A DNA stretch of 64,000 nt from Anastatus disparis (Eukaryota; Arthropoda; Insecta; Hymenoptera; Eupelmidae): assembly GCA_017163975.1 (NCBI GenBank), contig JAFFSR010000004.1, forward strand, positions 9,734,001 to 9,798,000, given 5' to 3'. Made by a program: the position numbers and the translations under genes. Below, in pieces: positions 1-12,002 of the stretch (its first letter is position 1; each line of letters begins with the position of its first letter). Under the pieces are notes generated by a model. The model saw only the letters and a program-made list of their open reading frames with translations, was not told the DNA's origin and ran no database searches.

Positions 1-940
1 TTTTAGAGTAACTGCTAAATTCATTTTAAGAATTAATAAAAATTTTATTTTTCAACCCTTATTGCATATTTGCCGAAGGAGGATTAAAACGCGGGTGAAT
101 GTCAAAAATTTCTACTCCTAAGAAAATATAACTTCTGCACTTTTTTTCTTTTAACATTTATGCAATATAATTTTTTTACGTGCACTTACAATTTACTTTT
201 TTTTCACATATAAAACGAGGTGTACTTTGAAAAACACTTTTCTTTTTCTTCCACGCCATACTGACACAAAAGAATACATCAGGCCATGATAGTGCAAGCG
301 TGCTGGACCCACAACCTGTTGGATTCAGGTGCCGAAACTCAAATGAATTCTTTTATTTTTTTAAGAGAAAAAACAACTTTATTTATATAAAACAAGTTCA
401 AGTAAAGAGAAACTATTAACAATCTAATAATGTAACTCGGTTTAAAAACTCTAAACTATATATAACAACTCAGCTCCATCGAGCACGGCAGCTGACGTCG
501 GAATTAATGGTGACAGGCAGTATATGTAGCAAGTAAACTCGATTATACTACGCGCATCAACAATCTTTAGGTGGCGCTAGGGAAATTTGGTGTGTTGGAA
601 CTCATATTCTTAACACAAATGATTTTCTAGCCTCATGCGAACTTTCGGTTGATGAAAATTGATTTTTTAAATAAAAAATAATTACTAATGTTCGTTTAAC
701 CATTTTTCAAGAAAAATTTTTTCTAACATAACATAAAAAAATTGAGGTATTGTCCTTCTTTCAAATAATGTTAATTTCATTAACCTACGATTTTTTCTTC
801 AAAATTAGTAAACCATCGTAAAAAATATACTGTTTTTTTTTTAAAGGGTTACAAACGTAACGAAATGTTGATAAATAATGAATTACAATCAGCAGTATAG
901 TCTGTATTTTCTTTTAATCATTATTATTCCCTTCATACTA
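1..940. other. A+T-rich sequence without a recognisable gene
   Basis: No open frame, splice-supported exon or clear repeat boundary is visible. A less A+T-rich patch at about 470-600 contains GGTGGCGCTAGGG and could be the remains of a transposon end, but I see no partner for it in the window. Confidence 0.4.
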
Positions 941-2072
941 ACTAGGAGAGTATCAGACCTCCGGATCACGGATTTTGCTCAAACGTTGGGATAAGTTTTC
1001 AGATGTCAGAATATGAAAGGAAACAAAATTTTAGATCCCGACGCTCAATATTTCCCCAGTTGCCGGCAATTAAAGAAAATCACTAAAAAGTTACTAGATT
1101 TTCAATATAGTTCTTTAGCATTGATAGCTAGGAGCTTGAAACTTTTTTTAAATAAAAGCTGAGCCTAAATCCTTTCGAAATAGTAGTTATAGCATGTCAA
1201 AATATTATTTTTTCCCAAAGTTATAGCGTGATAAACATTGGACCTGATTTTTCTTTTTAAAACATTAATTAATAACAAAAGCTGAAATTGGGTTTAATGT
1301 TTATTACGCTATAACTTTGGGAAAAAATAATATTTTGACATGCTATAACTACTATTTCGAAAGAATTTCAGCTCAGCTTTCATTTAAAAAAAGTTTCATG
1401 CTCCTAACTAGGAGAGGCCCAGACCTCCGGATCACGGATTTTGCTCAAACTTTGGGATAAGTTTCTAGGTGTCAAAATATGAAGAAAACCAGAATTTTGG
1501 ACCCTAACGCTTAAAATTTCCTTAGTTATAGGTAATTAAAGAAAATCACTGAAAAAGTTACTAGATTTCCAAACGCTTATAGCTCTTTAGCATTAACAGT
1601 TAGAAGCTTAAAACCAAATTCGAATGAAAGCTGACCTCAAATCCTTTCGAAATAGTGCTTGTAGCATATCAAAATATTATTTTTTCACAACGTTACAGCG
1701 TTATAAGATTTTGACGTAAATTTCCTTTTAAAAACATTAATTAATAATAAATGCTAAAATGTAGTACAATTTTTATAACACTGTATCTATGGGAAAAAAT
1801 AATATTTTGATATGCTGTAGGTGCTATTTCGAAAGGATTTGAGCTCAGCTTTCATTTAAAAACAATTACAAGTGTCTAGTTGTTAATGCTAAAGAACTAT
1901 AGGCGTTTGAAAATCTAGTAACTTTTTCAGTGATTTTCTCTAATTGCCTATAACTAGGGAAATTTTGAGCGTTAGGGTCTAAAATTCTGGTATTTTTCAT
2001 ATTTTGACATCTGAAAACTTATCCCAAAGTTTGAGCAAAATCCGTGATCCGGAGGTCTGATACTCTCCTAGT
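941..2072. repeat. Dimeric foldback MITE (CTAGGAGAG family)
   Basis: The two ends are inverted copies: ACTAGGAGAGTATCAGACCT at 941 and its complement ending CTCTCCTAGT at 2072. An internal end-like copy near 1407 (CTAACTAGGAGAGGCCCAGA) shows that two units are joined head to tail. Each unit is itself a palindrome: CTTTCGAAATAGTAGTTATA near 1175 is mirrored near 1340. Related pieces occur at 17325-17490, 20273-20331 plus 22704-23096, and 62654-63019. There is no coding capacity. A non-autonomous DNA transposon is the likely nature; the superfamily is not clear because no convincing target duplication is seen. Confidence 0.8.
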
Positions 2073-2392
2073 AAGAGAGAAGCTCTGACGTCATAAGATC
2101 CTACGTCACGCCATAGTTGAAATTTCGGTTATATTTAAATTTTGTATTTAGTATGCATTAAGTACTTTATTTTAAAATTTAGGACGTTTTTTTTCCTTTA
2201 TAAGATAATATACTATTTTTGTGTTAAGTAAAATAAGAATATCGTTAGTCATATTTACAAAAAAATTTAATTATATTACTTTTGACTCCTACTAATATTA
2301 CAAATTTGTATATTAATTTTTCGTATAACTCTGAAATGTAAAATTTAAATTAAAGTTACAAAATATTACTGTATTAATCAATTAAAGCGTTG

Positions 2393-2480
2393 TTAAAAGC
2401 AGGTCGCATATCTCTGCACTTTCATAAAAAAAAAATTAATATTCTTGTACAAACTAATAATTATAGCAAAAAATAAATAA
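2393..2480. repeat. Partial TTAA-type MITE end
   Basis: TTAA followed by AAGCAGGTCGCATATCTCTG closely matches the left end of the 60489-61852 element (GAGCAGGTCGTATATCTCTG), including the later AACTAATAATTATAGCAAAA stretch. No matching right end is seen, so this is a solo end or truncated copy. Confidence 0.55.
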
Positions 2481-3550
2481 AGCTTTATTTTGCATTATAA
2501 AAATATTTTATTCCATATAGGAAACAAATAATTTTATCATTTCGTAAGTTACGATAAACAATTTAGTTTTTTCGAGGTTTAAAAAAAACAATAAAATTAA
2601 TTTTTTTAATCAAATAAAATATTGCTTTTTATACTACAATTCCTAATTCTTGTGAACACATCATTTTTTTGTTTAGAGAAGAACAGAGACATGCGATTTG
2701 CTCTTGATAGATTAATAAAAAAAAAAAAAATTGTAAATTTTTGAATTTTGGAAAAATTAAGGTTTTTATATTTTTTATATAGGCACATCCAAACCATTCC
2801 GAATGATCTTCCATACAGACGGCACTGAGGCTCCTAACGACTATGGAAATCGAGGCTTTTGCCTTAATTATGTGCAGCAACCATGTACCATGAAATTGCG
2901 ATAAGAGTTGGCGTACGATCTAAATTTGTGTAACTCATAGATAAAAAAAATTTAGCAACAAGTACAATTTCATAATAACTATTTTTTAATTATTTTACAT
3001 ATCAATATACGCTTAAGGGGATAAGGTACTATTTATATTTGAAACAAACATGAATAAGTCAAAATAAAATATTTTTATTTAAGAATTTTACATAAAAATA
3101 AATACAATTTTTTATACTTCTTGTTTTAACATATTCTCTACATTTTGAAATTGTAGTGGTGGTATTTGTATACAGTCTGGAACTAAAGTTCTTTTCGCCG
3201 CAGACCTTTTTAATTACTAATTAGATTAATGAAATGATCTTGTTCCAGATATTCAAAATGATAATAGAATCTATGAAGAAGCGCCGGTAGCGTCCCGACG
3301 GCAAGTTAAGGTACGAATTTAAAAAAGTTGAGCGCGCTTCTCTTATACTTTAAATAAGTTTTGAAAATTTTTAAATCAAATCCGATCAAAATACAATCAA
3401 ATGTTTTAAAAATACAAATTATAATTTAAGATTTATTATTTACCTTTGATTTAAAAAAAGTTTTATTACAATCCGTTCACTCAATTACGAGAAAACGTAA
3501 TTTAATATTTTAAATTACCATATTTGCATTATAAAAAATTTTTTGACCCT
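2481..3550. other. No gene seen
   Basis: Very A+T-rich. Short frames on the minus strand near 2606-2880 are low-complexity Phe/Lys/Ile runs without splice or similarity support. Confidence 0.4.
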
Positions 3551-3552
3551 CC

Positions 3553-3850
3553 GAGCGCGAAATACGTATTTTTGGCTCACTTTTGCGAGCGCGAAATAGT
3601 ACATTCTGGCTCACTTTTTCACGGGCCAGAATGTATTATTTCGAGCTCGCAAAAGTAAACCAAAATACGTATTTCTCGTCTCTCATGTTAAAAAATAGTA
3701 TATGCACCACGGGCGCGACGGGGATTTATGTCCCTCGTGTGAATTTTGCGCCCTCGCTTCGCTCGTGCGAAAAACTCACACTCGGGCCAAAATCCCCTAT
3801 TTCGCGACCTTGGTTCTTATGTATTATTCTCTATTTACAGTCCTCCAATT
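3553..3850. repeat. CpG-rich foldback patches
   Basis: GAGCGCGAAATACGTATTTT at 3553 is mirrored by AAAATACGTATTTCTCG at about 3661-3678, with inner arms GCGCGAAATAGTACATTCTG and CAGAATGTATTATTTCGAGC. A second CpG-rich patch starts with AATAGTATATGCACCACGGG at about 3694. These tips recur at 12303, 17868, 27553, 56037 and 61478. Frames read through the patch are by-products of its base composition. Confidence 0.6.
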
Positions 3851-4124
3851 TTTGTTTCCAGTCTGTACGTCACACTTTTGCATTGTAAGAGAGTTATGAG
3901 CGTCTTTTTTGTCTGCTGGCATGGTATAGTGAGTTCGTAGGTTAGGTGTTGTGACATAACAATTTATTTGATTAAATAATAAAATTTGACTTTTACTTTG
4001 TTTTTATAAAAATAGGATCATAATAATTTAAATTTAAATAAAAATTCCTTTTTGAACGATAAATTTGTATATAAAAATGCCGGAAAGTATTAATGCAACA
4101 TTATTTGTTCTATGTGTGACTTGT

Positions 4125-4250
4125 ATTAACCTAGATTTTTTGTATTTTTATTTATTCAATTTAAACTCTGTAATTTTGTATTAATAAATTGGTATTTCGG
4201 CTATATGCCCGTTGTACTAATAAATAAAATAAATTAAATAAATAATAATA
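4125..4250 (+). mobile_element. 3' tail of a truncated non-LTR retrotransposon
   Basis: GGTATTTCGGCTATATGCCC followed by GTTGTACTAATAAATAAAAT and then an imperfect (AAAT)n tail is typical of the 3' ends of insect RTE/Jockey-like LINEs. No coding sequence precedes it, so this is a heavily 5'-truncated copy. The family assignment rests on recall of such tails. Confidence 0.5.
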
Positions 4251-4645
4251 CTGACTTTGTATGTGAAACAAAAAAGATATGTAAATAATAGTTACACTTT
4301 TTACTTTAGTGCATTGGCTATAATTTTCTTAGTACTTTATACAATACAAAATTATAGGAAAATTGTGTATTTTTCATTCATAGGTTATATTGAGGAGAGT
4401 AATTATCTTTCATATACTTTAATTTTACTATATTTGTAAATATTTATTATGAAATTAATAAACTATAAGGGCTAGAAAATTCTTTGTATAGCCTTTTCAA
4501 TATTATGTCTATTATTTTATTTTTAATCATTCTTCAAACTAATAAATACTATTTTATCACTATTATTAATTTTTGAAAAAAGTATATTTTAGGCAAGTTT
4601 AGGTATTAAAAAGTATGGTGTTTTTAGAATACCTTTTTCTAAATA

Positions 4646-5665
4646 GGGTCGCGGACTTTTCGCCCAAAGGAACTTTCGCCAAAAGCGGTTTAAGGCGGGT
4701 TTGCATGGAGAAACGATTCTGAAAAATTATTGACATTTTACATTTATATATTTTACAGGTTATAAACATAAGAGGTTAGAAAGGAGATATGATATAATAC
4801 TTTAGTACTTGAGTATTTACTTGAGTATTTACTTGAGTAATTACTTGAATAATTATTTGAGTGAATACTCAAGTAAATACTTGAGTAAGTACTTGAGTAA
4901 ATACTTGAGTAACTACTTAAGTAACTACTTGAGTAACTACTTGAGTAAATACTTGAGTAATTACTTGAGTAAATACTTGAGTAATTACTTGAGTAATTAC
5001 TTGAGTAATTACTTGAGTAATTACTTGAATTATAACTTTAAAAAAATTTTTTAAATGGTTTTAAAATTAGAACTACGCTAAGAAAAACAATTTTTTATAA
5101 CTTCTGCTCCAGTCGGACAAAAAAATAAATTGTATGCTAAGTTTTAAGCAAATCAATCGAGTAGTTTTCGAGATCCAATTTGCTTACCTAATACACACAC
5201 ACACACGCACGCACCCACCCACCGAATGTGTAAGTATTATTAAGTATCATTAAAATATTGTATTTTACTTAAAAAGAAGAAACTTATTTTTCTTTTGTCT
5301 ACCATTCTTTTATCGTGTAATTATTTCTGAAATTACAGCGATATTTTCATTGAAATTAAAATAGTGAATATTCCACTATTTCATTCACCGAAATTTCACT
5401 GAACTGTAGTGAGGCGATTTTAACTCACCCATTCAGTGAAAATTTCACTAGACTTCATTGGGATTCCACTGAATTATATTTAGAGAGTAGGTATACTGGA
5501 TCTCAAATTCTGGTTATAATTCAAAAATTAAATTTATCTAGTACACCTAAATACTATGTTTTTCATCCCAGGTGGACGCATTCGGGTTTTTATGTGCAGA
5601 GAATCCTCAATCGTTAAATAGGTTAGATACGCGCCTGAAGCTCCTGGGCTGCAATAGCAGTCATT
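4646..5665 (+). mobile_element. Repeat element copy L with minisatellite
   Basis: The block from GGGTCGCGGACTTTTCGCCC at 4646 to the GCAATAGCAGTCATTACTGC palindrome near 5650 is present again, inverted, at 28463-29566, with high similarity through the minisatellite, a (CA)n tract near 5193 and the tail CCCGAATGCGTCC. Fragments also occur at 15203-15500, 16900-17045 and 18640-19120. No protein is encoded; the 81-residue Leu/Ser/Tyr frame is a translation of the minisatellite. Probably a non-autonomous transposon of about 1.0 kb. Confidence 0.75.
4803..5036. repeat. ACTTGAGTAA(A/T)T minisatellite
   Basis: About 19 tandem 12-base units of the type TTACTTGAGTAA/AATACTTGAGTA. The core ACTTGAGT differs from its own complement ACTCAAGT at only two positions, so the array can fold on itself. 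The inverted copy of the host element at 29145-29400 has the same array. Confidence 0.85.
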
Positions 5666-5669
5666 ACTG

Positions 5670-7010
5670 CTATTGCTGAAATATTATAGAAATGTTATTG
5701 GGAAGATTACTTTATATCCTGCAGAAAGCTTCCAGTAAAGTTTTGTGAAAGATTCCATCGAAACCTCTTGCAGCCTTCCACAGAATACTACAGTAAGGAT
5801 ATTCGTACAGTAAGGAATTAATGTTCATGGAAGGTTGCGAGTAACTTCTCTGGAAGATTCCTTGTAAGCTTCTTGTAAGCTAATTAAAAGTTTCAGGAAG
5901 ACTGCATTGGAATCTTTTATGGAAGCTTTGCGGAAGATTTATGAAAGCTTACACAAAATATTCTGATAGCAGTAAATGGAACATTGCAAAGAAGCTTCCA
6001 ACAAGCTTTCAATGAGATTAAGTGGAATATTACAGAAATGTTTTTGGGAAGATTAATTTATATCTTGCAAGAAGCTTTCGGAAACATTTCGTGAAAGATT
6101 TCATTTAAACTTCCTGCAGCCTTGCAAAGAATATAACAATAAGAATATATTAATGTTCATGGAACGTTACGAGAAACATGTTTGGAAGATTTCGTGTAAG
6201 CTTTTTGTAAGTTAATTAAGAGTAGACCGGTTTCGCTGTCCTTGTCTAATTGAGTTTTTTGTTATTTATTCAAGTATTAATGGCTGCATCTGCAAATCAA
6301 GAGTTGAACGCAATAGATATTGTTATTATCAATATTTGCACACAAGGAAAATTATATTGCATTTTTTTAGTAAAGTAAACAACGCATAAATATTATAAAC
6401 ATAACCTTTTACTTCAGCATTCCTTACTTTTTTCAAAAACAATGTAATTTAATTTTTTTTCCTTGTGTATTAATATTACAATAATAATGTCCATTACGCT
6501 CAACTTGCAGATGCAACCATTAATAGTTAAGAAAATAACATTTTAATACTTAATTAGAAAAGGAGAGCGAATCCGGGCTGCTCCTCAAAGTTTTGGAAAG
6601 ATTACATTGCAATCTTTCATGGAAGCTTCTCGTACTACCCATTAAGGCTTTTATGCTGGCTTCCATGGAAGCTTACCGTTTTCTTTCATGGAAGCTTCCT
6701 AGACTCTTTCTGAAAGCAAAATGCGCGGGACATGTCATGCTTCCAGGAAGCTTTCATGAAAGCTTGCATAGTAGCTTTTTGCACTTTTTCGTGGAAGCTT
6801 CCATGAAGTATTTTTCGAACCTTACGGCAATCTTTCCTGAAAGCTTCTCGTCATATTCATAAAGGCTTTCATGCTGGCTTCCATGGAAGCTTACCGTTTT
6901 CTTCCATGGAAGCTTTCTAGAATCTTCTATTGAATCTTTCTGAAAGCAAAGTGTGTGGGACATTTGACGCTTCCTGGAAGCTTTCCGGAAGCTTCTGTGC
7001 TATGTGGGTT
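5670..7010. repeat. AAGCTTCC-rich self-complementary element, split by a MITE
   Basis: The block consists of degenerate units built on GGAAGCTTCC and CTTCCATGGAAGCTT, so nearly every stretch can pair with another. It ends near GTGCTATGTGGGTT (about 6997), which resembles the end CATGCTGTGTGGGAA of the element at 21566-21806 and the start TTCCCACACAGCATGAAAG of that at 10540. The unit near 5880 (GTAAGCTAATTAAAAGTTTC) shows the empty target of the MITE inserted at 6216. Short frames within it are composition artefacts. Confidence 0.6.
6216..6588. repeat. TTAA-type foldback MITE
   Basis: Left end TTAAGAGTAGACCGGTTTCG, right end complementary (CGAATCCGGGCTGCTCCTCAA). The interior is also palindromic around 6400, with ATGGCTGCATCTGCAAATCA near 6280 and TGCAGATGCAACCATTAATA near 6510. 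The right flanking tetramer is TCAA rather than TTAA, presumably decayed. TTAA target sites point to piggyBac-type transposition. Confidence 0.75.
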
Positions 7011-7973
7011 ATGATGATTTTTTGGCCAAAAAGACCTGTTTTTTCAATTATGATTATCTCATAAACTAAAAAAGATAGAAAATTTTATGTAAAAGAAAAA
7101 ATGTTTCATTTTTAGTCTAGAATCTATGTACTAAGTAATCAATAAGTTTTAGAGAAGAATTTTTTATTATATATTTAGCTAGGGGAAATTTATAAAAATC
7201 TATAAAATTGCTAACTGAACATGAAATAAAAATTTTTCCAAAGATATTAAACTTTTATTTTGATCAATTTTACTCTTGGGTGAGCAAAACCAATCGACCG
7301 ATACTTTATACACACACACATAAAAATATCAGAAATCGCATAATTAAGTAGAAAATCCCTATTTATTCATATTATATGAATTAAAAGTTTTTTAAATGTT
7401 TCCACAAAGTGCATCTAAATAAAAAGGAAAAAATCTTTCTGGAGCTAAGAGTTAATTCAGCTTAATTCATATGTGACCGTTTCTTGATGCTGATAATTAT
7501 AAAATTTTTTCAAAGACTTTTTTTATATTTTTTATTTTTAAAGTAATGATTTAATTATAATCATTCCAATAAATCTTGTCATAAGAATTAAAATGTATTC
7601 AAAAAATATTTGGAAGAAATATATTTTAGGAATCAATAATTCTTGTAATTAAGCTTTAGTTTCTAAATTTATAATAAGTTAACTGTCAAATGAATATCAA
7701 AAATAGTATTATATTTAGTTAAATAATGTTTATATTCACATTTTATACTTGAATGCATAAATTATATGTTATCATATACGTTAATAAAAGATACTTCAAA
7801 ATCAGTTCTTTTTACAAAATCTCATATGAGTGCGCCATGTTGCAATGTAGAAACATAAGTGGCGCGGTGATTTTATTTACAACTATTAATTGGCGAAATA
7901 CATTTGTTTTTACTAATGGTGATCATAACTGTTACTGTTATATAAATGTAAAATTTTACAAATTATTAATACA
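7011..7973. other. No gene seen; upstream region of the MULE gene
   Basis: A+T-rich. A plus-strand frame at 7753-7973 upstream of the MULE gene's ATG is open but in a different frame from exon 1. It could be 5' untranslated sequence. Confidence 0.35.
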
Positions 7974-8029
7974 ATGGAAGATGAAAATGGCTATCGATAT
8001 CATAAAAAAAACTGTTACAAGAAGACGAC
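7974..8029 (+). CDS. FLYWCH-MULE gene, exon 1
   Basis: The ATG at 7974 opens a 56-base exon beginning MEDENGYRYHKK and ends at a strong donor, GTAAGTTT at 8030, in phase 2. Joined in phase to the exon at 8790 it gives the GYRY...YYAC...C pattern of a FLYWCH-type zinc finger, the usual N-terminal partner of MULE transposase domains in insects. This start is chosen because it is the in-phase ATG next to a canonical donor. The split finger and agreeing phases make chance unlikely. Upstream promoter elements are not obvious. Confidence 0.6.
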
Positions 8030-8651
8030 GTAAGTTTTATATAATAAATAATATTTCTATTAATTTAAATCAGCGAAGAAACTAGAATAAGAAATTTATT
8101 TTATTTTTTAAATATTTATATTTATTATATATTATAAATATAAATTCACCATTACCCATAGTGGTAAGTATTTAAAGTATTTTATTACAGTTATATACGT
8201 AACTATTAAGAGAGGGAAAGTAAGGTTAATTACTTTATTTAACCAAAAATTAAATGATGGGGTACCCAATAATGCCTTTTTTCCCACAACCGTCGCTATA
8301 TTTTATAAAAAAAAAAGAAATTCTTTAAATTTATTTATGATTGATCTAATTGTTTAAGCTAAGAAATTTTTGACAGGATAAAAGTTCGCCTTCAAAGGGT
8401 GCACTAGTAAGTAAAATAACACATTAAGCTCACTAATAAACATTTTTTTAAATCTTAAATTAATTAATATTACAGTAATCGAATAATATACAGAAATATT
8501 AGTACTATATACTATACTATTACTGTAATCTTAATTGATTTGAGAAGATACCAAAAAATTTTTATTACCAAGCCTAAGGTGTTAATTTACTATCTGGCCC
8601 ACTTTTTGAAGGCAGACTTTTATCATATTTAAAATTTTTTATAAAAAACAG

Positions 8652-8760
8652 TTAAGAAGAGGCCGGATTCGCTATTCTTATCTAATTAAGTTTTCCATTT
8701 TTTATTTAAATATTAGTAGTTGTAATTACAAATTAAACGCAAAAGATATGATTAAAATGA
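8652..8760. repeat. Half of a TTAA-type MITE
   Basis: TTAA then GAAGAGGCCGGATTCGCTAT and TCTAATTAAGTTTTCC matches the ends of the 6216 element. Only one end is present, lying in intron 1 of the MULE gene, just before the acceptor of exon 2. Confidence 0.6.
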
Positions 8761-8789
8761 GACTGATTAAAGTTATTTAAAATGTTTAG

Positions 8790-9020
8790 GTACTATGCAT
8801 GCATTAATGATGTGCGTCAATGTCCAGGAGCAATGAAAGTTGTGTTTGATGCGGAAAGACAAACGGAAAAAAAAATTTTAACCAAGGAACATGATTCCTC
8901 AATTTGTATTGTCGATCCCTTGGAGGCTGATGTGAGAAAATTCAAACAAGAATTTTTTAATATAGTTAAAATGCCTGGCGTTCAAAATACACACGCCGTT
9001 TACATGGATTTATGTAAAAA
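8790..9020 (+). CDS. FLYWCH-MULE gene, exon 2
   Basis: The exon starts after TTTAG at 8789 and ends before GTATGT at 9021; both junction phases fit the neighbouring exons. It completes the FLYWCH finger (YYACINDVRQCPGA, with the Cys pair and CPGA-like turn) and continues with the linker of roughly 60 residues (DPLEADVRKFKQEF) that in MULE-family proteins precedes the YP....I.Y motif at the start of exon 3. FLYWCH fingers bind DNA or mediate protein contacts. No stop or frameshift lies in this exon. Confidence 0.65.
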
Positions 9021-9175
9021 GTATGTATCAAATATAAAATACTCCTTATAAAATTTTTTTATTTCATTTTATTTTTTTTTATTTGAATTATTTTTTTTTT
9101 TTAAATTTGTAAGCATTTAGTACCAAAATTTTCGTCATTTTTATATATGTTTCTAAAATCATTTTTAATATTTAT

Positions 9176-9600
9176 GGGGAACTGGGGCAAAACGGGATAC
9201 TTTTTGAAAATCGTTTAATTAAAAAGAGGTAAATTAATATTTATACCACCAAATACAATATTTTTTTTAGTTTACATCTAAATAACTTAAAATTAAGCGA
9301 GCTAATCGAAAAAACATTAGCAAAAAATATTATTAAAAATTTAAGAAAGGTATTTCATTTTACCCTACAACAAAAAAGTTTGGGCAAAACGGGATACTTA
9401 TCTTATTCTTTCCAAAATAAATTCCAACCAATTTTTGTAGTCAAGATATTATAAAAAGATGAAGAAAACATTGCTTAATATAGAAATTTTTTTTATCAAT
9501 TTTAAATTAACCTTTTTTTTTGCAAAAATTAATACATTTTCTATGTTTTATAAAAAAATTGATTTTAAATAAATAAATAAATAAATAAATTCAATATGAT
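9176..9600. repeat. Terminal fragment of the CAAAACGGGATAC element
   Basis: GGGGCAAAACGGGATACTTT at about 9186, followed by ATTAATATTTATACCACCAA and a second CAAAACGGGATACTTATC near 9385, is the inverse of 21850-22190 plus 22676-22703. It sits in intron 2 of the MULE gene. The piece ends in an (AAAT)n run near 9570. Confidence 0.7.
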
Positions 9601-9806
9601 TTTATGTGAAATGTAAGCTTGTTCTTTGTAAACTTTTATTAACAAAAATCACTAATAAATGTATTTTCTTGATCTAGATCAATACAGACGAGAAATGGTC
9701 GTACGTGCTCCTATTAAATCAATTATTTCTTGATTTTAGTTTTGATTTTGTAATAAACATTTTTATAATATGGTTTTTGTTTTTATTTACAATGATTTTC
9801 CCTTAA

Positions 9807-10057
9807 GGTATCAGGACTGAGTTTAAGCCTGAAAAAAAAATTTTAATGTAGTCATAATTATTTTTTTTAATGATATTAATTAATAAAACTTCTTTTTAGC
9901 TTGAATGTATATTCAATATTAAACTTTAATTCGTGAATAATTTTATAAAACCTCAAAAAGTAAAAAGAAGTTTTATTAATTAATATTATTAGAAAAAAAT
10001 AATTATGATAACATTTAAATTTGATTTTTTTTCAAACTTAAACTCAGGCCTGATACC
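9807..10057. repeat. TTAA-flanked foldback MITE
   Basis: TTAA at 9803-9806 and 10058-10061 flank inverted ends GGTATCAGGACTGAGTTTAA and TTAAACTCAGGCCTGATACC. The 251-base body is palindromic (AAAGAAGTTTTATTAATTAA mirrored). It ends 16 bases before the exon 3 acceptor of the MULE gene. Confidence 0.85.
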
Positions 10058-10073
10058 TTAAACGTTTTTCTAG

Positions 10074-10454
10074 ATATCCTGAACGTGTAGTATCCCGAAT
10101 ATGTTACGATAGTATTGCTCGTAATGCAAGAAGAAAGCAAAAAAGGTTCATGAGGAAGACTTTTATATCACTAATTTAAAAGAGGTTACAACAGTGAAAG
10201 AATTGGGAGAACGTCTTCTTGACGAATCCCTTACATACAAATATAATGGAGAAAATCATCGATTGACGACAAATTTATTAAGCCATGAAACCAAAGATGG
10301 GAAGGCTTGGAGTGTGATTTGGTATAATGAAAGCTTTGTAGAAAAATTCAAAGAGGCAAAATTAAGTATAGATGGCACTTATAAAGCTCGACCGAAAATT
10401 CGTTTACCAAGGTCTTCCCAATTACTTACCATGATGGCGGAATGGCACGGAAAA
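10074..10454 (+). pseudogene. FLYWCH-MULE gene, exon 3 (frameshifted)
   Basis: Starts after TTCTAG in phase with exon 2 (codon completed as Lys before YPERVVSRICYDSIARN) and ends at WHGK before GTATTT at 10455. The second half carries SIDGTYKARP, the first catalytic Asp block of MULE transposases, and LPRSSQLLTMMAEWHGK, the conserved SQLLTI-type strand. One frame change near 10145, close to an A6 run, separates the two halves; the upstream frame stops at about 10180. It is either a real lesion or a base-call error. The strong family match on both sides argues that the two halves belong to one exon. Confidence 0.65.
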
Positions 10455-10535
10455 GTATTTATTATTCAATGAGCTTATTTCCGATACACTATTCTCACTA
10501 ATAATTTTACAAATCTAAATTTTATGAACTAAGAC

Positions 10536-11190
10536 GAGTTCCCACACAGCATGAAAGATTTCAGGAAAAGTTTCTAAAAACAGATTCAGTAAAAGATCCC
10601 TGCGAGGTTGCAAAAAAGTTTTATAATTTTTATACAAGATTACACCAGGTTTCTATGAAAGGTTACGGCAACGTTATAAAATGCTTACAAGAAACGGGTG
10701 AAACATCTTTAAGCAGCCTTACAATAACCTTACATCAAAATTTTCGGGAACCATTCAAGAAACCTTCTATGAAAATTTTTTGCAAGGTTTCACGAGAGCT
10801 TTCAGAGTCATTACAAAAACCATTGTAGAAAGATTTCACGTTTACCATTACCTTTCAGTAATGTTGCAGCAACTTTTTAACTAAACTTTCGCAAACCATT
10901 CAAGCAACATTTCATTTTTTGTAAGCTTTCACTTAAGATTTCAGAGATATCACAATAATAATTGTTCTAAAGTTTCACGATACTTTTCAGCAAACTTGCT
11001 GCAACTTTTCATCGAAACTTTTGCGAATCATTCAAGAAACCTTTTATGAAATGTTCCTTCAAAATTTTACGAAATATTTCAGACACATTACAAAAACAGT
11101 CGTTCAAAGATTGTACGATACCTTCCAGCAACCTTACAGCAATTTTTCATCAAAAAGTTTTTTTTGTTTTTTTTTAAAGCCTTAAGACCT
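10536..11190. repeat. CATGAAA/TTGCAGCAA self-similar element in intron 3
   Basis: Opens with TTCCCACACAGCATGAAAG and consists of degenerate 30-60-base units around CTTTCATGAAA, AACCTTACAGCAA and TTTCATCAAAA. The same terminal motif, inverted, closes the 21566-21806 element. The right end blurs into poly-T near 11165. Confidence 0.6.
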
Positions 11191-11350
11191 TAACAAAACT
11201 GCTGATAAATTAAATAAAAAACAAGAACTGTAGTAAGAATAAGGCTTTTTTTATAATTTTATATAAGAAAAATAGCTGAAATTTAAAATAAAATCCGAGA
11301 CCCAAAGTCATGCACTCTTCCTGTAAGTAATTTTGACAACTAAATTTCAG

Positions 11351-11548
11351 ATGGTTCCTATCGCATGGGTAATCATGGAAGAAAAAACGATCATGGCTTA
11401 TGATCAATTATTGGATCATTTCAAAGATCAGTTTCCTGAGCTGCAACCCGTCAGAGTAACAACTGACTTTGAAAAAGCCATAAGAAATACTTTAAAAAGA
11501 AAGTTTCCTGATGTTGTCCTGGTTGGCTGTTACTTCCATTATGCACAA
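11351..11548 (+). CDS. FLYWCH-MULE gene, exon 4
   Basis: Follows the acceptor AATTTCAG at 11350 in phase 0, matching exon 3. It encodes the centre of the MULE transposase domain: VPIAWVIMEEKT, then VTTDFEKAIRN with the second catalytic acidic residue, then VGCYFHYAQ, the C.FH..Q block that follows it in this family. It ends in phase 0 before AAGT at 11548-11550. No frame lesion is present. In MULE enzymes this fold is RNase H-like and performs strand transfer during cut-and-paste transposition; whether this copy is active is doubtful given the lesions in exons 3 and 5. Confidence 0.7.
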
Positions 11549-11671
11549 GTTATTATTTTATTCCAAAATACCTGAATAAATAGCATATTTTTCCAAGTAT
11601 TTTTTACAGCTCTTCAATTTTTGAAAAACTGTAAAAAATACATGAAAAACTTTTTAAAAAAACACTTAATA

Positions 11672-12002
11672 GGGTCGATGCGCCAGTTATCGAGCCCTCC
11701 CCGATTACCGTGGCCCATGTTAAAGCATAGGATGTCGATAATCAGAGCACGGTAATAAAAATATGTATTTATATGGTAAGCAGACGACATGACGGTAAAT
11801 GACGCATCGAACAAGCTTTATAAATTTAAGCAATAAATTAATAATTCTTTAATTTTCACTAAGGAAATTTGTTCCATCCGTAAAAAATGTGTTTTACTTT
11901 GAATAAATAATCCATTAAACTTTTAAAGAATTATGAAATTTGTCTAATTAAACAAAATGTCTCTGCAGTCATCTTAAAGGCTCGATAACTAGCGCATCAA
12001 CC
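11672..12002. repeat. Terminal-inverted-repeat MITE in intron 4
   Basis: GGTCGATGCGCCAGTTATCG at the left end is matched by CGATAACTAGCGCATCAACC at the right, an inverted repeat of about 24 bases. No coding sequence is present. It lies between exons 4 and 5 of the MULE gene. Confidence 0.7.

Noticed and set aside
4803..5036. CRISPR-like array
   Set aside because: Units are contiguous with no unique spacers, and the sequence is eukaryotic.
4809..5054. 81-residue Leu/Ser/Tyr-rich frame (and its partner at 29130-29399)
   Set aside because: It is the translation of the ACTTGAGTAA minisatellite, and appears on opposite strands in the two inverted copies.
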